DNA of 64,000 nt from Epilithonimonas xixisoli (GCF_004365655.1 NZ_SOEO01000002.1:372001-436000); one strand, 5' to 3'. Shown: positions 8,040-17,391, counted from the first letter of the stretch. Numbers and translations: made by a program. The notes: generated by a model from the sequence alone, not told the origin.

Positions 8040-9662
8040 ATGTTAACAGTATCTAATATATCTCTACAGTTCGGCAAAAGAGTACTCTTTGACGAAGTTA
8101 ATATAAAATTCACAAAAGGAAATTGCTACGGTATCATCGGTGCAAATGGTGCCGGAAAATCGACTTTCCTTAAAATATTAAGTGGAAAACAAGACCCAAC
8201 GTCCGGACACGTTTCTTTGGAAAATGGAAAAAGAATGTCTGTCCTAGAGCAGGATCACTTTGCTTATGATAACTTCACTGTTCTTGAAACGATTCTTAGA
8301 GGAAACAAAAGGCTTTTCGAAATCAAAGAAGAGATGGACTCGCTTTATGCAAAAGAAGATTTCTCAGACGAAGATGGAATCAAAGCTGGTGAATTGGGCG
8401 TAATCTACGATGAAATGGGCGGATGGAATTCTGAAGCTGATGCACAAACATTGCTTTCAAATGTTGGTATATCGGAAGATATGCATTATCAATTGATGAG
8501 CGAATTGGAAAATAAAGACAAGGTAAGAGTTCTATTAGCTCAGGCTTTGTTTGGTAATCCAGACGTATTGATTTTGGATGAGCCTACCAATGATTTGGAC
8601 ATCGCTACAATCGCTTGGTTGGAAGATTTCTTGGCAGATTATGAAAATACGGTAATCGTAGTTTCTCACGACCGTCACTTCTTAGATACGGTTTGTACGC
8701 ATATCGGAGATTTGGATTATGCTAAATTGAATCTTTACACAGGTAACTACTCTTTCTGGTATCAGGCTTCTCAGTTAGCAACAAGACAAAGAGCTCAAGC
8801 TAACAAAAAAGCAGAAGACAAGAAGAAAGAATTACAGGATTTCATCGCGAGATTTAGCTCAAACGTAGCGAAAGCTAAACAAGCAACGGCTCGTAAGAAG
8901 ATGATTGACAAGTTGAATATCGATGACATTAAACCTTCTTCTCGTCGTTATCCTGCGATTATTTTCGATACAGAAAGAGAAGTTGGAGATCAAATCCTAG
9001 ATGTAAAAGGTCTTGAAAAAACAAAAGACGGCGAATTGCTATTCACAAACGTTGACCTTAATCTTAAAAAAGGCGACAAAGTAGCTGTTCTTTCTAGAAA
9101 CTCTTTGGCAATTACAGAATTTTTTGAAATTCTTGCTGGGAATATTGAAGCTGACAAAGGTAATGTAGCTTGGGGAGTTACAACCAATCAATCTTATATG
9201 CCGTTGGATAATACGACTTTCTTCCAAAGTGACTACAATTTGGTAGATTGGTTGAGACAATTCACGAAGAATGATGAAGAGCGTCACGAAGAATTTATGA
9301 GAGGTTTCTTGGGAAGAATGCTTTTCTCAGGAGACGAAGCGCTTAAGTCTTGTAAAGTTCTTTCTGGAGGTGAGAAAATGCGTTGTATGTTCAGTAGAAT
9401 GATGCTTCAGAAAGCGAATGTTCTTTTGCTTGATGAGCCTACGAATCACTTAGATTTGGAAAGTATCACCACATTGAATAACTCATTGAACAACTTCAAA
9501 GGTAATCTTCTATTATCTTCTCATGACCACGAATTGTTGGGAACAGTTTGTAACAGAATCATCGAGTTGACGCCGAAAGGAATCATCGACAGAGATATGA
9601 CTTACGACGAATATCTATCAGACAAAAAAATCAAGGAATTGCAGGAGCAAATGTATTCTTAG
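8040..9662 (+). CDS. ABC-F family ATPase (YbiT-like)
   Basis: Encodes 540 residues with two ATP-binding cassettes on one chain joined by a charged linker (about 240-300), and no membrane segment. Cassette 1 has Walker A GANGAGKST (34-42) and Walker B ILDEPTND, but its signature is MSELENKDKVRV (153-164) instead of LSGG. Cassette 2 has LSGGE (441-445) and Walker B LLDEPTNH, but its Walker A is LSRNSLAITEFF (351-362), lacking the glycines and lysine. ABC-F proteins act on the ribosome, in translation regulation or antibiotic protection; the layout resembles E. coli YbiT. The start at 8040 is set by the -7 box at 8013-8020. Confidence 0.93.
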   Translation: MLTVSNISLQFGKRVLFDEVNIKFTKGNCYGIIGANGAGKSTFLKILSGKQDPTSGHVSLENGKRMSVLEQDHFAYDNFTVLETILRGNKRLFEIKEEMDSLYAKEDFSDEDGIKAGELGVIYDEMGGWNSEADAQTLLSNVGISEDMHYQLMSELENKDKVRVLLAQALFGNPDVLILDEPTNDLDIATIAWLEDFLADYENTVIVVSHDRHFLDTVCTHIGDLDYAKLNLYTGNYSFWYQASQLATRQRAQANKKAEDKKKELQDFIARFSSNVAKAKQATARKKMIDKLNIDDIKPSSRRYPAIIFDTEREVGDQILDVKGLEKTKDGELLFTNVDLNLKKGDKVAVLSRNSLAITEFFEILAGNIEADKGNVAWGVTTNQSYMPLDNTTFFQSDYNLVDWLRQFTKNDEERHEEFMRGFLGRMLFSGDEALKSCKVLSGGEKMRCMFSRMMLQKANVLLLDEPTNHLDLESITTLNNSLNNFKGNLLLSSHDHELLGTVCNRIIELTPKGIIDRDMTYDEYLSDKKIKELQEQMYS

Positions 9663-9673
9663 AATAGAATTTT

Positions 9674-9802
9674 GGGCGCCTTTATCCGCCTGTAGTTTAT
9701 CCAGAGCTTGTCGAAGGGCTCCCAATCTTTTTTGCAGACGATTTCAATCTAAATAGGAACTTGAGTACAAGCAAAAAAGGATTTCCGCTCAAGTCGGGGC
9801 GC
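9674..9802 (-). repeat. Dispersed hairpin element, copy B (reversed, longer)
   Basis: Read on the minus strand it begins GCGCCCCGACTTGAGCGG, continues AAATCC and a T run, and ends GGCGGATAAAGGCGCCC. The outer arms GCGCC and GGCGC pair (9798-9802 with 9676-9680). It differs from the other copies by a longer loop and by a segment CCCTTCGACAAGCTC in its right half. It begins 11 bases past the ABC-F stop. Confidence 0.75.
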
Positions 9803-9854
9803 GGGTTTAAACAATAAAAGAGAGCTTTGTCATCAAAACAAAGTTTCACTATAC

Positions 9855-9890
9855 AACCCTTTCAGAGTTTTGAACTCTGAAAGGGTTTTT
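9855..9890. terminator. Perfect 15-bp hairpin, terminator-like
   Basis: AACCCTTTCAGAGTT (9855-9869) pairs perfectly with AACTCTGAAAGGGTT (9873-9887) around a TTG loop, followed by T bases on the plus strand. It lies about 190 bases past the ABC-F stop, so it may be a distal terminator or a mobile hairpin rather than the primary terminator. Confidence 0.55.
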
Positions 9891-9968
9891 ACTTTGTCAA
9901 ACAAGACAAATATTACTTTGAAACCTTGGGAATATTTGGTTTTGGTAAAGAATTAAATTTAAAATATT

Positions 9969-10051
9969 GAACCCATTCTGGGTTCTGGGAAATGATTGCT
10001 AATGCACATCGGGTTTCACCCGACGCTATTAACAGTCAGCCACTACGTGGC
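9969..10051. repeat. Three short hairpins, possible eroded palindromic element
   Basis: GAACCC/GGGTTC (9969-9974, 9980-9985), TCGGGT/ACCCGA (10009-10014, 10018-10023) and GCCAC/GTGGC (10039-10043, 10047-10051) each form a perfect small stem with a loop of three to five bases. Such strings of short hairpins resemble palindromic intergenic repeats; no second copy is seen in the window. Confidence 0.35.
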
Positions 10052-10093
10052 ATATTGGTAAGATTGCATTGATAAAAAATTCAGCTTCGTTTT

Positions 10094-11341
10094 TTACACG
10101 AGGCTGTTTTTGTCAGCGTAATTCAGTTTAAAGAAAATAAAAGTCATTATCGAGAATGCCAAAAGCGAACTTCCACCATAACTAAAAAACGGCAACGGAA
10201 TCCCAACCGTAGGGAAAAGTCCCATTACCATCCCAAGATTGATGGCAAAGTGAATCAATAAAACCGAGGCGAAACTATATCCAAAAACCCGATTAAAAGT
10301 AGATTTCTGATTCTCCGCCAAATAGTAAATCCTCCCTATAAATAAGGTATAACAAATAATTAGAATAGTACTTCCCAAAAATCCCCATTCTTCCCCAACG
10401 GTACAAAAAATATAATCGGTTTCCTGCTCAGGAACGAATTTCCCTTGCGTCACGGATCCTTGTTTATAACCTTTCCCCGTCATTCCGCCAGAGCCAATTG
10501 CAGTTTTGGAATATAATAAGTTGTAACCAGAAGTATCTCGGAACTCTCTTTCGCCTTTGTAAAGTACTTCTACCCTTTCCTGCTGGTGTTTTGGAAGCTT
10601 TTCGAATATCACAGGAGAAATCATCGACAATGCCACCAAGCCAATGATAATTCCTACCGATGGCAAAAGCGAATAAATATTCCGACGCAAAGCAAATGCA
10701 TTAAAGGCAAACCAAATCGCACCCACAGCTAATATGAATACAGCAAAATACCACAAACTCCAGCCTAATGGATCATTCAGATAATTGGCTATTAGAAAAA
10801 CGCCAGCAAACAATGTTCCGACAATAAAAAGTTTACCAGAAAGTCCTTCTCTGTACAATGCAATCGCAAATGCAATGAAAACCAAAAGCGACCCAACATC
10901 GGGAATCATCAAAACGACAACGCCGGGAATTGCTACAATAGCAAGAGAGATGTAAAGGTCTTTGTTATGATTAATATTAAAATCCGGATTGGAAACGTAG
11001 TTGGCTAACATTAGAGCGGTTCCTATCTTGGCAAACTCCACAGGTTGCATTGTAAATCCACCGAATTTGTACCAGTTTTTTTGACCTAAAATCTCTGTTC
11101 CAAAAGGAAATAATCCAATTAAAAGCAAAACGCCACCAACATAAATAATCGGCGACATATTCTCAAAAAACTTAGTTCGCATTAAGAAAATAATGAATCC
11201 TACAAACAAAGAAATTCCGAAAAATATCAATTGTTTTTGCCCTAAATCTTCCTTTACACTGTAGATGTTTAAGATTGCGAAAACGCACAGTAATATATAA
11301 AGTGTAATACCTAGTTTATCTATCCCTTCTGCCCACTTCAT
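10094..11341 (-). CDS. rodA: Rod-shape-determining peptidoglycan polymerase RodA
   Basis: Encodes 415 residues with about ten membrane segments. SEDS family signatures are present: TMQPVEFAKIG near residue 100, DVGSLLVF near 150, GSGGMTGKGYKQG in the large outer loop, and FFSYGGSSLLAF near the C-terminus. RodA polymerises lipid II glycan strands in the elongasome together with PBP2. Its ATG overlaps the stop of mrdA by one base (TAATG), so translation is probably coupled. It is the last gene of the mreB-mreC-mreD-mrdA-rodA operon. Confidence 0.96.
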   Translation of the reverse strand: MKWAEGIDKLGITLYILLCVFAILNIYSVKEDLGQKQLIFFGISLFVGFIIFLMRTKFFENMSPIIYVGGVLLLIGLFPFGTEILGQKNWYKFGGFTMQPVEFAKIGTALMLANYVSNPDFNINHNKDLYISLAIVAIPGVVVLMIPDVGSLLVFIAFAIALYREGLSGKLFIVGTLFAGVFLIANYLNDPLGWSLWYFAVFILAVGAIWFAFNAFALRRNIYSLLPSVGIIIGLVALSMISPVIFEKLPKHQQERVEVLYKGEREFRDTSGYNLLYSKTAIGSGGMTGKGYKQGSVTQGKFVPEQETDYIFCTVGEEWGFLGSTILIICYTLFIGRIYYLAENQKSTFNRVFGYSFASVLLIHFAINLGMVMGLFPTVGIPLPFFSYGGSSLLAFSIMTFIFFKLNYADKNSLV

Positions 11342-13365
11342 TATGTTTTGGATTTTATAGGTTTAACTTTGGAACTGTCTTTTTTGAGTTTTTTGTTTTC
11401 GATGGCTTGCAGGCTGTCTTTGATTCTTTTTAGTTTCGCTGTATCCTTTGGAGGTTCTTTGTACCAGCCTTTTCTCTTCATTTCAGAAATGTATTGTCTT
11501 TTATATTCTGGCATAAAGCTAGAAGTGACCATTTTTTTGTAGAGATTTTCTCGCTTAAGTTCTCCCGTGATATATTTTTCTGCAATCACGGTACAGGCAG
11601 GACCAGCCCAAGTTGCTCCAAAACCAGCGTGTTCCATCACGGCCACAACTACAATTTTCGGTTTATCTGCTGGCGCAATCAATACAAAAATCGAATTATC
11701 TTTACCTTGTGGAACCTGCGCCGTTCCAGTTTTTGCTAGTTGTGTAAAATCATTAGACTTCAAACTCCTTCCGGTTCCTCGCAACATTACAGCCTCCATC
11801 CCTTGTAGAACTGCATTATAGAATTGAGGATTTTGAACCAACGTCTTGTGTTTCTTTTTGAATCTAGGATCTGGATTTGGTTTTCCATCTATAGATTTGA
11901 CGATATGAGGTGTGTAATACCAGCCTTTGTTGGCAATTGCTCCTACGAAGTTTGCCATTTGAAGAGGCGTGAGAAGAACATCTCCTTGCCCCATACCATT
12001 ATAAATAGCTCCCGTCGGCATCTCGTCCCAGTTTTTGAAATCTGTTCTTTTTGAGCCACTTGCTTTATAGATGGATTTCATTCTTTTTTCATAGAATTCT
12101 CCTGAAGGGATTCTACCTTTTGCACCAACAGCCAAGTCATTGTTAAGAAATTCTCCAACGCCAAAACTGTTCATAATCTTTTTCCATTCATCTACACCTT
12201 TTGATGGATTCCCTGGATATTTTTTAATAATCGAAATATAAGCGTAAGTAAAATAGCAGTTGCTAGAAACCTGTATCGATGGAATCAAAGGATCTGCTCC
12301 ACCGTGACCTTTTATACTTTTACCGCGGTAGAAAAATCCTCTTCCACAAGGGTAAATTGTTTTATCTGTCATTACTCCCATTTCCATTGCTGCAAGCGCC
12401 GTCAATAATTTGAAAGTTGATCCTGGAGGATAAGCTGCCTGGATCGATCTGTCAAAAGTTGGTTTATTTTCAAAGATGGTATCGTTGGCTAATCTGTAAA
12501 GATTTCGAGATTTGTTTGGACCCGTGAATAGATTCGGATCGATGTCTGGACCAGTTGCCATCGTTAGGATTTCGCCATTATTTGGGTCGAGTGCTACAAC
12601 CGCACCGTGCTTGTTCACGAGCATTTCCTGAGCCATTCTTTGCAAATCGTAGTCGATGGTTAAAGTTAAATCTTTTCCGGTAACAACTTCTTTGTCCAAT
12701 TCTCCATTTTTATAGGAACCAATGCTTCTTTGGCGGATGTCTTTTTGGATATACTTCATTCCTTTTTCGCCTCGAAGTTGTTTTTCATAAGATTTTTCAA
12801 CACCACTTTTCCCTACAAAATCTCCCGGCAGATAATATGTCGAATCTTTTTTAATATCAGCATCATTCACCTGATTGGTGTAACCCAAAAGATTTCCGGA
12901 CGTGTTGACCTCATATTGTCTTTGTGGACGTGGAACAATACTAAAAGCTGGATATTTGAAAATCAATTCCTGAATTCTTGCCATTTCTTCCCGACTTAGA
13001 TTTTTCATAAAAGTCATCGGCGTTAGCTTGGAGTAGTATTTTTCCTTTTCGATATTTTTTATGGTCTTCGCAAATTCCGCTTCAGTAATTCCCAATAATT
13101 TACAAAAGCCAATTGTATCGAAATCCGGTTTCAAAAGAGCTGCAGTGTAAGAAATCTCAAAAGCAGGCTGATTCCCAACCAATATTTTTCCATTTCGGTC
13201 AAAAATAACACCTCTTGGTGGGATGATATATTCAATTTTAATAGATGTATTAGCTGCGTTCAGTGCATAACGATCTGTGAATAGTTGTAAATATGAAAGT
13301 CTTGCAATAAAAATAACTGCAAGTATAGAAAGGATGAGCGTGATTTTGAGATATTGTGGTTTCAT
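11341..13365 (-). CDS. mrdA: Penicillin-binding protein 2 (class B transpeptidase)
   Basis: Encodes 674 residues. It has one N-terminal membrane anchor (about 8-24), a PBP dimerisation domain (about 45-215) and a transpeptidase domain. Active-site motifs are complete: S316-x-x-K319 (STFK), S367-S-N369 and K545-T-G. PBP2 cross-links glycan strands during cell elongation, acting with RodA, whose gene overlaps its stop. The C-terminal tail of about 60 residues is basic (KLKKDSSKVKPIKSKT), as common in Flavobacteriia. It follows mreD after a gap of 87 bases on the same strand. Confidence 0.96.
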   Translation of the reverse strand: MKPQYLKITLILSILAVIFIARLSYLQLFTDRYALNAANTSIKIEYIIPPRGVIFDRNGKILVGNQPAFEISYTAALLKPDFDTIGFCKLLGITEAEFAKTIKNIEKEKYYSKLTPMTFMKNLSREEMARIQELIFKYPAFSIVPRPQRQYEVNTSGNLLGYTNQVNDADIKKDSTYYLPGDFVGKSGVEKSYEKQLRGEKGMKYIQKDIRQRSIGSYKNGELDKEVVTGKDLTLTIDYDLQRMAQEMLVNKHGAVVALDPNNGEILTMATGPDIDPNLFTGPNKSRNLYRLANDTIFENKPTFDRSIQAAYPPGSTFKLLTALAAMEMGVMTDKTIYPCGRGFFYRGKSIKGHGGADPLIPSIQVSSNCYFTYAYISIIKKYPGNPSKGVDEWKKIMNSFGVGEFLNNDLAVGAKGRIPSGEFYEKRMKSIYKASGSKRTDFKNWDEMPTGAIYNGMGQGDVLLTPLQMANFVGAIANKGWYYTPHIVKSIDGKPNPDPRFKKKHKTLVQNPQFYNAVLQGMEAVMLRGTGRSLKSNDFTQLAKTGTAQVPQGKDNSIFVLIAPADKPKIVVVAVMEHAGFGATWAGPACTVIAEKYITGELKRENLYKKMVTSSFMPEYKRQYISEMKRKGWYKEPPKDTAKLKRIKDSLQAIENKKLKKDSSKVKPIKSKT

Positions 13366-13452
13366 TGGTGTTTTTAAATCTTTTCAAAGAACACACGCAA
13401 CTCGGATATCAGAGAAAGTATTTTTTGTTTTTTGACAGACATTCTTTCGGGT

Positions 13453-13959
13453 TCAGACTTTTTGTTTGATTTTAAATGCTAATGTATAGGCTAATATAAA
13501 TACAAACGAAATTATACTGGTAACTATTACATTAAATAAAATTTCAAAAAACCTGTCGAACTTAAAGAATTCGATGTATTGTACCAAAAGTTGATGAATG
13601 AAAATACTGGTGACAATAAAAAATATAAACTGCGTCCATTGGATACTTTGGAAAGAGAAAAAATCCGTAGTCGTATCTGTGGAAGTTCTGAATATAATGG
13701 TCCTAAAATAAGCGACAACTGTTGTTGCAAAAGCATTGATTCCCCAAGTTCCAAGAAAAGCATCAACACATAATCCTAAAATAAAACTTAAAGCCAAAAA
13801 ATGAAATCTGTTTCTGAAGAACGGATAAAACATCACAAAAACAGGATAAAGCACAGGAATATATTGCCCAAATAGCGCAATTCTATTCAGAATGAAGATT
13901 TGAAAAGCCGTTAAAATTGCGATCAATGCAAGATCTGAGACAACGTTTCTACTGACCAT
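13453..13959 (-). CDS. mreD: Rod-shape-determining protein MreD
   Basis: Encodes 168 residues, mostly hydrophobic, with about five membrane segments. Sequence conservation in MreD is low, but FFRNRFHFLALSFILGLCVD and the position directly after mreC are diagnostic. MreD is an inner-membrane part of the elongasome. The start overlaps the end of mreC by 11 bases, which indicates translational coupling. Confidence 0.9.
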   Translation of the reverse strand: MVSRNVVSDLALIAILTAFQIFILNRIALFGQYIPVLYPVFVMFYPFFRNRFHFLALSFILGLCVDAFLGTWGINAFATTVVAYFRTIIFRTSTDTTTDFFSFQSIQWTQFIFFIVTSIFIHQLLVQYIEFFKFDRFFEILFNVIVTSIISFVFILAYTLAFKIKQKV

Positions 13960-14803
13960 CTTTCGTAATTTGAACTTTTAAAGAATCATCGATTTTCTGA
14001 ACTTCTGACTTTTTCAGATTCCGAACAACATACACTTTGCTAAGTTTCCCAATTTTTTCGCTGAGTTCTACAGAAATGTCCCAGAATCCAGTTTTGCTAT
14101 CCACTTCAAAACCTGCAATCGTCCCCACTTGGATTCCCGCTGGGAAAATAGAAGATTTGCCATCTGTAACCACAGTATCACCAACTTTTAGCGGAACATA
14201 TTTTGGAATATCAGAAAGTGTCATCGTTCTCGTATCATCGCCTTTCCAAGACAAAGTCCCGAAATAACCAGATTTTTTAAGCGACGCACTGATTTTAATC
14301 TTATTAACACTCAAAATCGATTTTACTAATGCGTAATTATCGGTTGTATTGATGACAATTCCGGCAATTCCGTTTGGCGCAATAACACCCATATTAGAAC
14401 CCACACCGTGCACACGACCTCGATTGATAGTATAATAATTATCTCTTCTGTTGATGCTATTGAAAACAACTTCTCCATCTACAAAAGTATAGATTTGTCC
14501 GCCTCCAATCGTGTCGTAAACTCTTCGGAAATTCGGTTTTTCAACCTTATCTTTTCCGTAAAGTTGAATCATCAAAGCTTTATTTTGAGAAACAAGGTCT
14601 TCGTTGATTTGTTTTAATTTCAGGTAAGAAGTTCCTTCGTCGATATAACCGGAAACCCACGAATTGAAAGCCGCCGTTTTTGCCGCCAAAAAACTTTGCT
14701 GCATAGAGTTCTTGCTGAATATCAATACAATTGAAACCAATTGCAAGAATATGAAGAATACAAATAGTGCATTCTTGGAAAAAAATCTCAGCAAATTACC
14801 CAT
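13949..14803 (-). CDS. mreC: Rod-shape-determining protein MreC
   Basis: Encodes 284 residues with one N-terminal membrane segment (about 11-30), a short coiled coil (about 55-80, LKLKQINEDLVSQNKALM) and the two beta-domains of the MreC core (VVFNSINRRDNYYTINRG, GIAGIVINTTDNYALVKSIL). MreC is periplasmic, forms filaments and activates PBP2/RodA. It lies 27 bases after mreB and overlaps mreD, inside the elongation operon. Confidence 0.95.
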   Translation of the reverse strand: MGNLLRFFSKNALFVFFIFLQLVSIVLIFSKNSMQQSFLAAKTAAFNSWVSGYIDEGTSYLKLKQINEDLVSQNKALMIQLYGKDKVEKPNFRRVYDTIGGGQIYTFVDGEVVFNSINRRDNYYTINRGRVHGVGSNMGVIAPNGIAGIVINTTDNYALVKSILSVNKIKISASLKKSGYFGTLSWKGDDTRTMTLSDIPKYVPLKVGDTVVTDGKSSIFPAGIQVGTIAGFEVDSKTGFWDISVELSEKIGKLSKVYVVRNLKKSEVQKIDDSLKVQITKDGQ

Positions 14804-14830
14804 CTAAAAAAAGACCTCGAAAAAAATTAA

Positions 14831-15856
14831 TTACTTAATAAGGAAATTGAATTTATCCATATTCTTAAGAGCAATCCCAGTTCCTCTTACAACCGCTCTC
14901 AACGGATCTTCTGCCACGAAAACAGGAAGTCCCGTTTTTCTGTGAAGTCTATCTGCCAAACCTCTCAAAAGAGCACCACCACCAGCAAGATAGATTCCGG
15001 TTTTGTAGATATCCGCAGCCAATTCTGGAGGAGTCAAAGAAAGAGTTTCCATTACCGCATCCTCTATTCTGATAATCGATTTATCAAGAGCTTTGGCAAT
15101 TTCTTTATAATTGACCATAATTTCTTTCGGCTTCCCAGTAATCAAATCACGACCTTGTACAGGAATATCATCAATCGGAACATCCAATTCTTCAACAGCA
15201 GAACCAACTTCAAGTTTAATTCTCTCAGCCGTTCTTTCTCCGATATATAAATTATGATGTGTTCTTAAGTAATAAGCAATATCATTGGTAAAAACATCAC
15301 CTGCAATTTTCACAGATTTATCACAAACGATTCCACCAAGTGCAACCACAGCAATTTCCGTAGTTCCTCCACCTATATCGATAATCATATTACCTTCCGG
15401 TTTCTGAACATCAATCCCAACTCCTATTGCAGCGGCCATTGGCTCATAAATCAAACGAACTTCTTTTGCATTCACTTTTTGAGCAGAATCTCTTACCGCT
15501 CTTTTCTCCACCTCCGTAATTCCTGAAGGAATACAAATCACGATTCTAAGTGCAGGCTGAAAAAACTTTCCTTTGATACCCGGAATTTGTTTGATGAATT
15601 CCTTGATCATGTGTTCCGAAGCGTGGAAATCCGCAATCACACCATCTTTCAATGGGCGAACGGTTTTGATGTCCTCGTGAGTCTTCCCTTGCATATGTTT
15701 TGCTTGCTCACCAACCGCAATTGGCTTACCAGAAGAGCGCTCTATCGCAACGATAGAAGGCTGATCCACAACTATTTTGTTATTGTGAATTATAAGCGTG
15801 TTCGCAGTTCCTAAGTCAATCGCAATCTCTTGCGTAAACATATCCAATATACCCAT
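14831..15856 (-). CDS. mreB: Rod-shape-determining actin-like protein MreB
   Basis: Encodes 341 residues, the normal length. Actin-fold signatures are intact: phosphate-1 IAIDLGTANTLI near the N-terminus, phosphate-2 MIIDIGGGTTEIAV near 160, and the adenosine motif YLAGGGALLRGLADRL near 290. The N-terminal MGILDMFTQE is the membrane-associating helix seen in this group. MreB filaments guide the elongation machinery. As first gene of the operon it sets transcription of mreC, mreD, mrdA and rodA. Confidence 0.98.
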   Translation of the reverse strand: MGILDMFTQEIAIDLGTANTLIIHNNKIVVDQPSIVAIERSSGKPIAVGEQAKHMQGKTHEDIKTVRPLKDGVIADFHASEHMIKEFIKQIPGIKGKFFQPALRIVICIPSGITEVEKRAVRDSAQKVNAKEVRLIYEPMAAAIGVGIDVQKPEGNMIIDIGGGTTEIAVVALGGIVCDKSVKIAGDVFTNDIAYYLRTHHNLYIGERTAERIKLEVGSAVEELDVPIDDIPVQGRDLITGKPKEIMVNYKEIAKALDKSIIRIEDAVMETLSLTPPELAADIYKTGIYLAGGGALLRGLADRLHRKTGLPVFVAEDPLRAVVRGTGIALKNMDKFNFLIK

Positions 15857-15881
15857 TTTCTTTCAGTAATAATTAAGTTTA

Positions 15882-15889
15882 CAAAGATA
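15882..15889 (-). promoter_or_regulatory. -7 box of the mre-rod operon
   Basis: The minus strand reads TATCTTTG, an exact TAnnTTTG match, 25 bases before the mreB ATG. No TTTG is seen near -33. Confidence 0.6.
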
Positions 15890-16112
15890 TAAATTTAGAC
15901 TTATTCTCTATCTTCATTTAAAAATATTTTGGTTAAAATTTCCTTAAAATTTCTCTCTCGAAAAATCTGAATTTCAATTAGAAATCAAAAATTATTACTC
16001 TAACAATAAATCCCCTAAAACATTATTATCTTAATATGATTTTGACTTGAGTTTATAGATTTTATCAATTTTCAAAAATGAAATTCAGAAAGAGTCTTTG
16101 TTTTAAAAATCG

Positions 16113-16120
16113 TAATTTTG
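16113..16120 (+). promoter_or_regulatory. -7 box of hemA
   Basis: TAATTTTG matches the consensus exactly. Only ten bases separate it from the hemA ATG at 16131, so the message would have a leader of about five bases. The nearest TTTG (16097-16100) is only 12 bases upstream, too close for a standard -33 element. Confidence 0.55.
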
Positions 16121-16130
16121 CAAACTGAAA

Positions 16131-17384
16131 ATGAGTCCAAAACATAAATTTCATCAAACATCAGATTTTGCAGTCTTGAGCATCAGTTATGAAAAAGCCG
16201 ATGCCGAAATCCGTGGAAAATTTGCTTTTTTTGATGACCACATAAAATCTTTTGCCAACCAGATTCACGAGCAAGACCTTGGTGATGCATTTGTGGTTTC
16301 CACTTGCAACAGAACCGAAATCTACTCTACGACCAAGAATTATCTTCATATTGCAGAATTGTACTGTAACACAGTTGGCGTTCAGCTTTCAGATTTTTTG
16401 AAATATGTCAATGTGATTCAACGTGAGGATGCTTTATTTCATCTTTTTCGTGTCGCGGCAGGTTTGGAAAGTCAGATTATTGGTGATTTTGAGATTGTTT
16501 CTCAAATCAAGAACGCTTATCATCGATTCAAAAAATATAAAGATTTTTCTAATCCTTATTTGGAACGCGCGATTAATTCATCAATTCAAATTTCGAAAAG
16601 AATCAAAAATGAAACTGGAATCAGCACCGGTTCGGCTTCAGTTTCCTACGCGGCGGTTCATTATATTTTGAATCATACAAATCAACTTCACGAGAAAAAT
16701 ATTTTGCTTCTTGGCGTTGGCGACATTGGACAAAACACGATTGAAAATCTCGTTAAGCACATTTATCAGCCTAAAATAAAAATTGCGAACCGTTCTTTTG
16801 AAAAAGCTGAGAAAATTGCTGACAAATACAACATTCCACAAATCGATTTCAATAGTTTCCCAGATGAACTGAAACAAACCGATGTGCTGATTGTAGCAAC
16901 TGGCGCTCAGAAATATATTATTGATGAAAGTAATTTTCCTAAGAATAAGGAAATGCTTGTCATTGACCTTTCAATTCCAAATAATGTTCAGAAAGAAATC
17001 GGGAAATTGGAAAACGTAACTTTGATAGATGTGGACCAACTTTCGCAAACCATCCAAGAAACGATGGAACAACGCAAGAAAGAAATCCCGAAAGCGGAAG
17101 GTATCATCAAAGAAATGGCAAAGGAATTTGCAGATTGGGAAAAGAAAAGAAAACTCGCACCTCAAATCAATCATTTCAAAAATTCTTTGAAGAAAATAGA
17201 GGAAAATGAAATGCACAATATTCATAAGAAATTTCATTACGCCAAAATCGAGGATATGGAACTGTCCAACAATCTGGTTCAGAAAATCACGAATCGATTT
17301 GCGAAATATATTATGGAAAATCCTTCCCGCGCCGACGAAATCACAAAATTGATGGAGGAAATCCTCGACATCCACAAACAGTAA
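16131..17384 (+). CDS. hemA: Glutamyl-tRNA reductase
   Basis: Encodes 417 residues. It catalyses the NADPH-dependent reduction of Glu-tRNA(Glu) to glutamate-1-semialdehyde, the first committed step of C5-pathway heme synthesis. The catalytic cysteine is C59 in VVSTCNRTEIYS. Then come LESQIIGDFEIVSQIK, SVSYAAVHYIL, the Rossmann segment NILLLGVGDIGQNT, and a C-terminal helical dimerisation domain. The N-terminus is diverged from enterobacterial HemA but typical of Flavobacteriia. It heads the hemA-hemC-hemD-hemE group; hemC begins seven bases after its stop. Confidence 0.96.
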   Translation: MSPKHKFHQTSDFAVLSISYEKADAEIRGKFAFFDDHIKSFANQIHEQDLGDAFVVSTCNRTEIYSTTKNYLHIAELYCNTVGVQLSDFLKYVNVIQREDALFHLFRVAAGLESQIIGDFEIVSQIKNAYHRFKKYKDFSNPYLERAINSSIQISKRIKNETGISTGSASVSYAAVHYILNHTNQLHEKNILLLGVGDIGQNTIENLVKHIYQPKIKIANRSFEKAEKIADKYNIPQIDFNSFPDELKQTDVLIVATGAQKYIIDESNFPKNKEMLVIDLSIPNNVQKEIGKLENVTLIDVDQLSQTIQETMEQRKKEIPKAEGIIKEMAKEFADWEKKRKLAPQINHFKNSLKKIEENEMHNIHKKFHYAKIEDMELSNNLVQKITNRFAKYIMENPSRADEITKLMEEILDIHKQ

Positions 17385-17391
17385 AATACTA

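Larger units (their letters stand above)
9803..10093. other. Gene-free region with hairpins
   Basis: No credible reading frame lies here. It holds a strong hairpin (9855-9890) and a series of three short hairpins (9969-10051), listed separately. The remainder is AT-rich sequence without visible structure. Confidence 0.6.
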
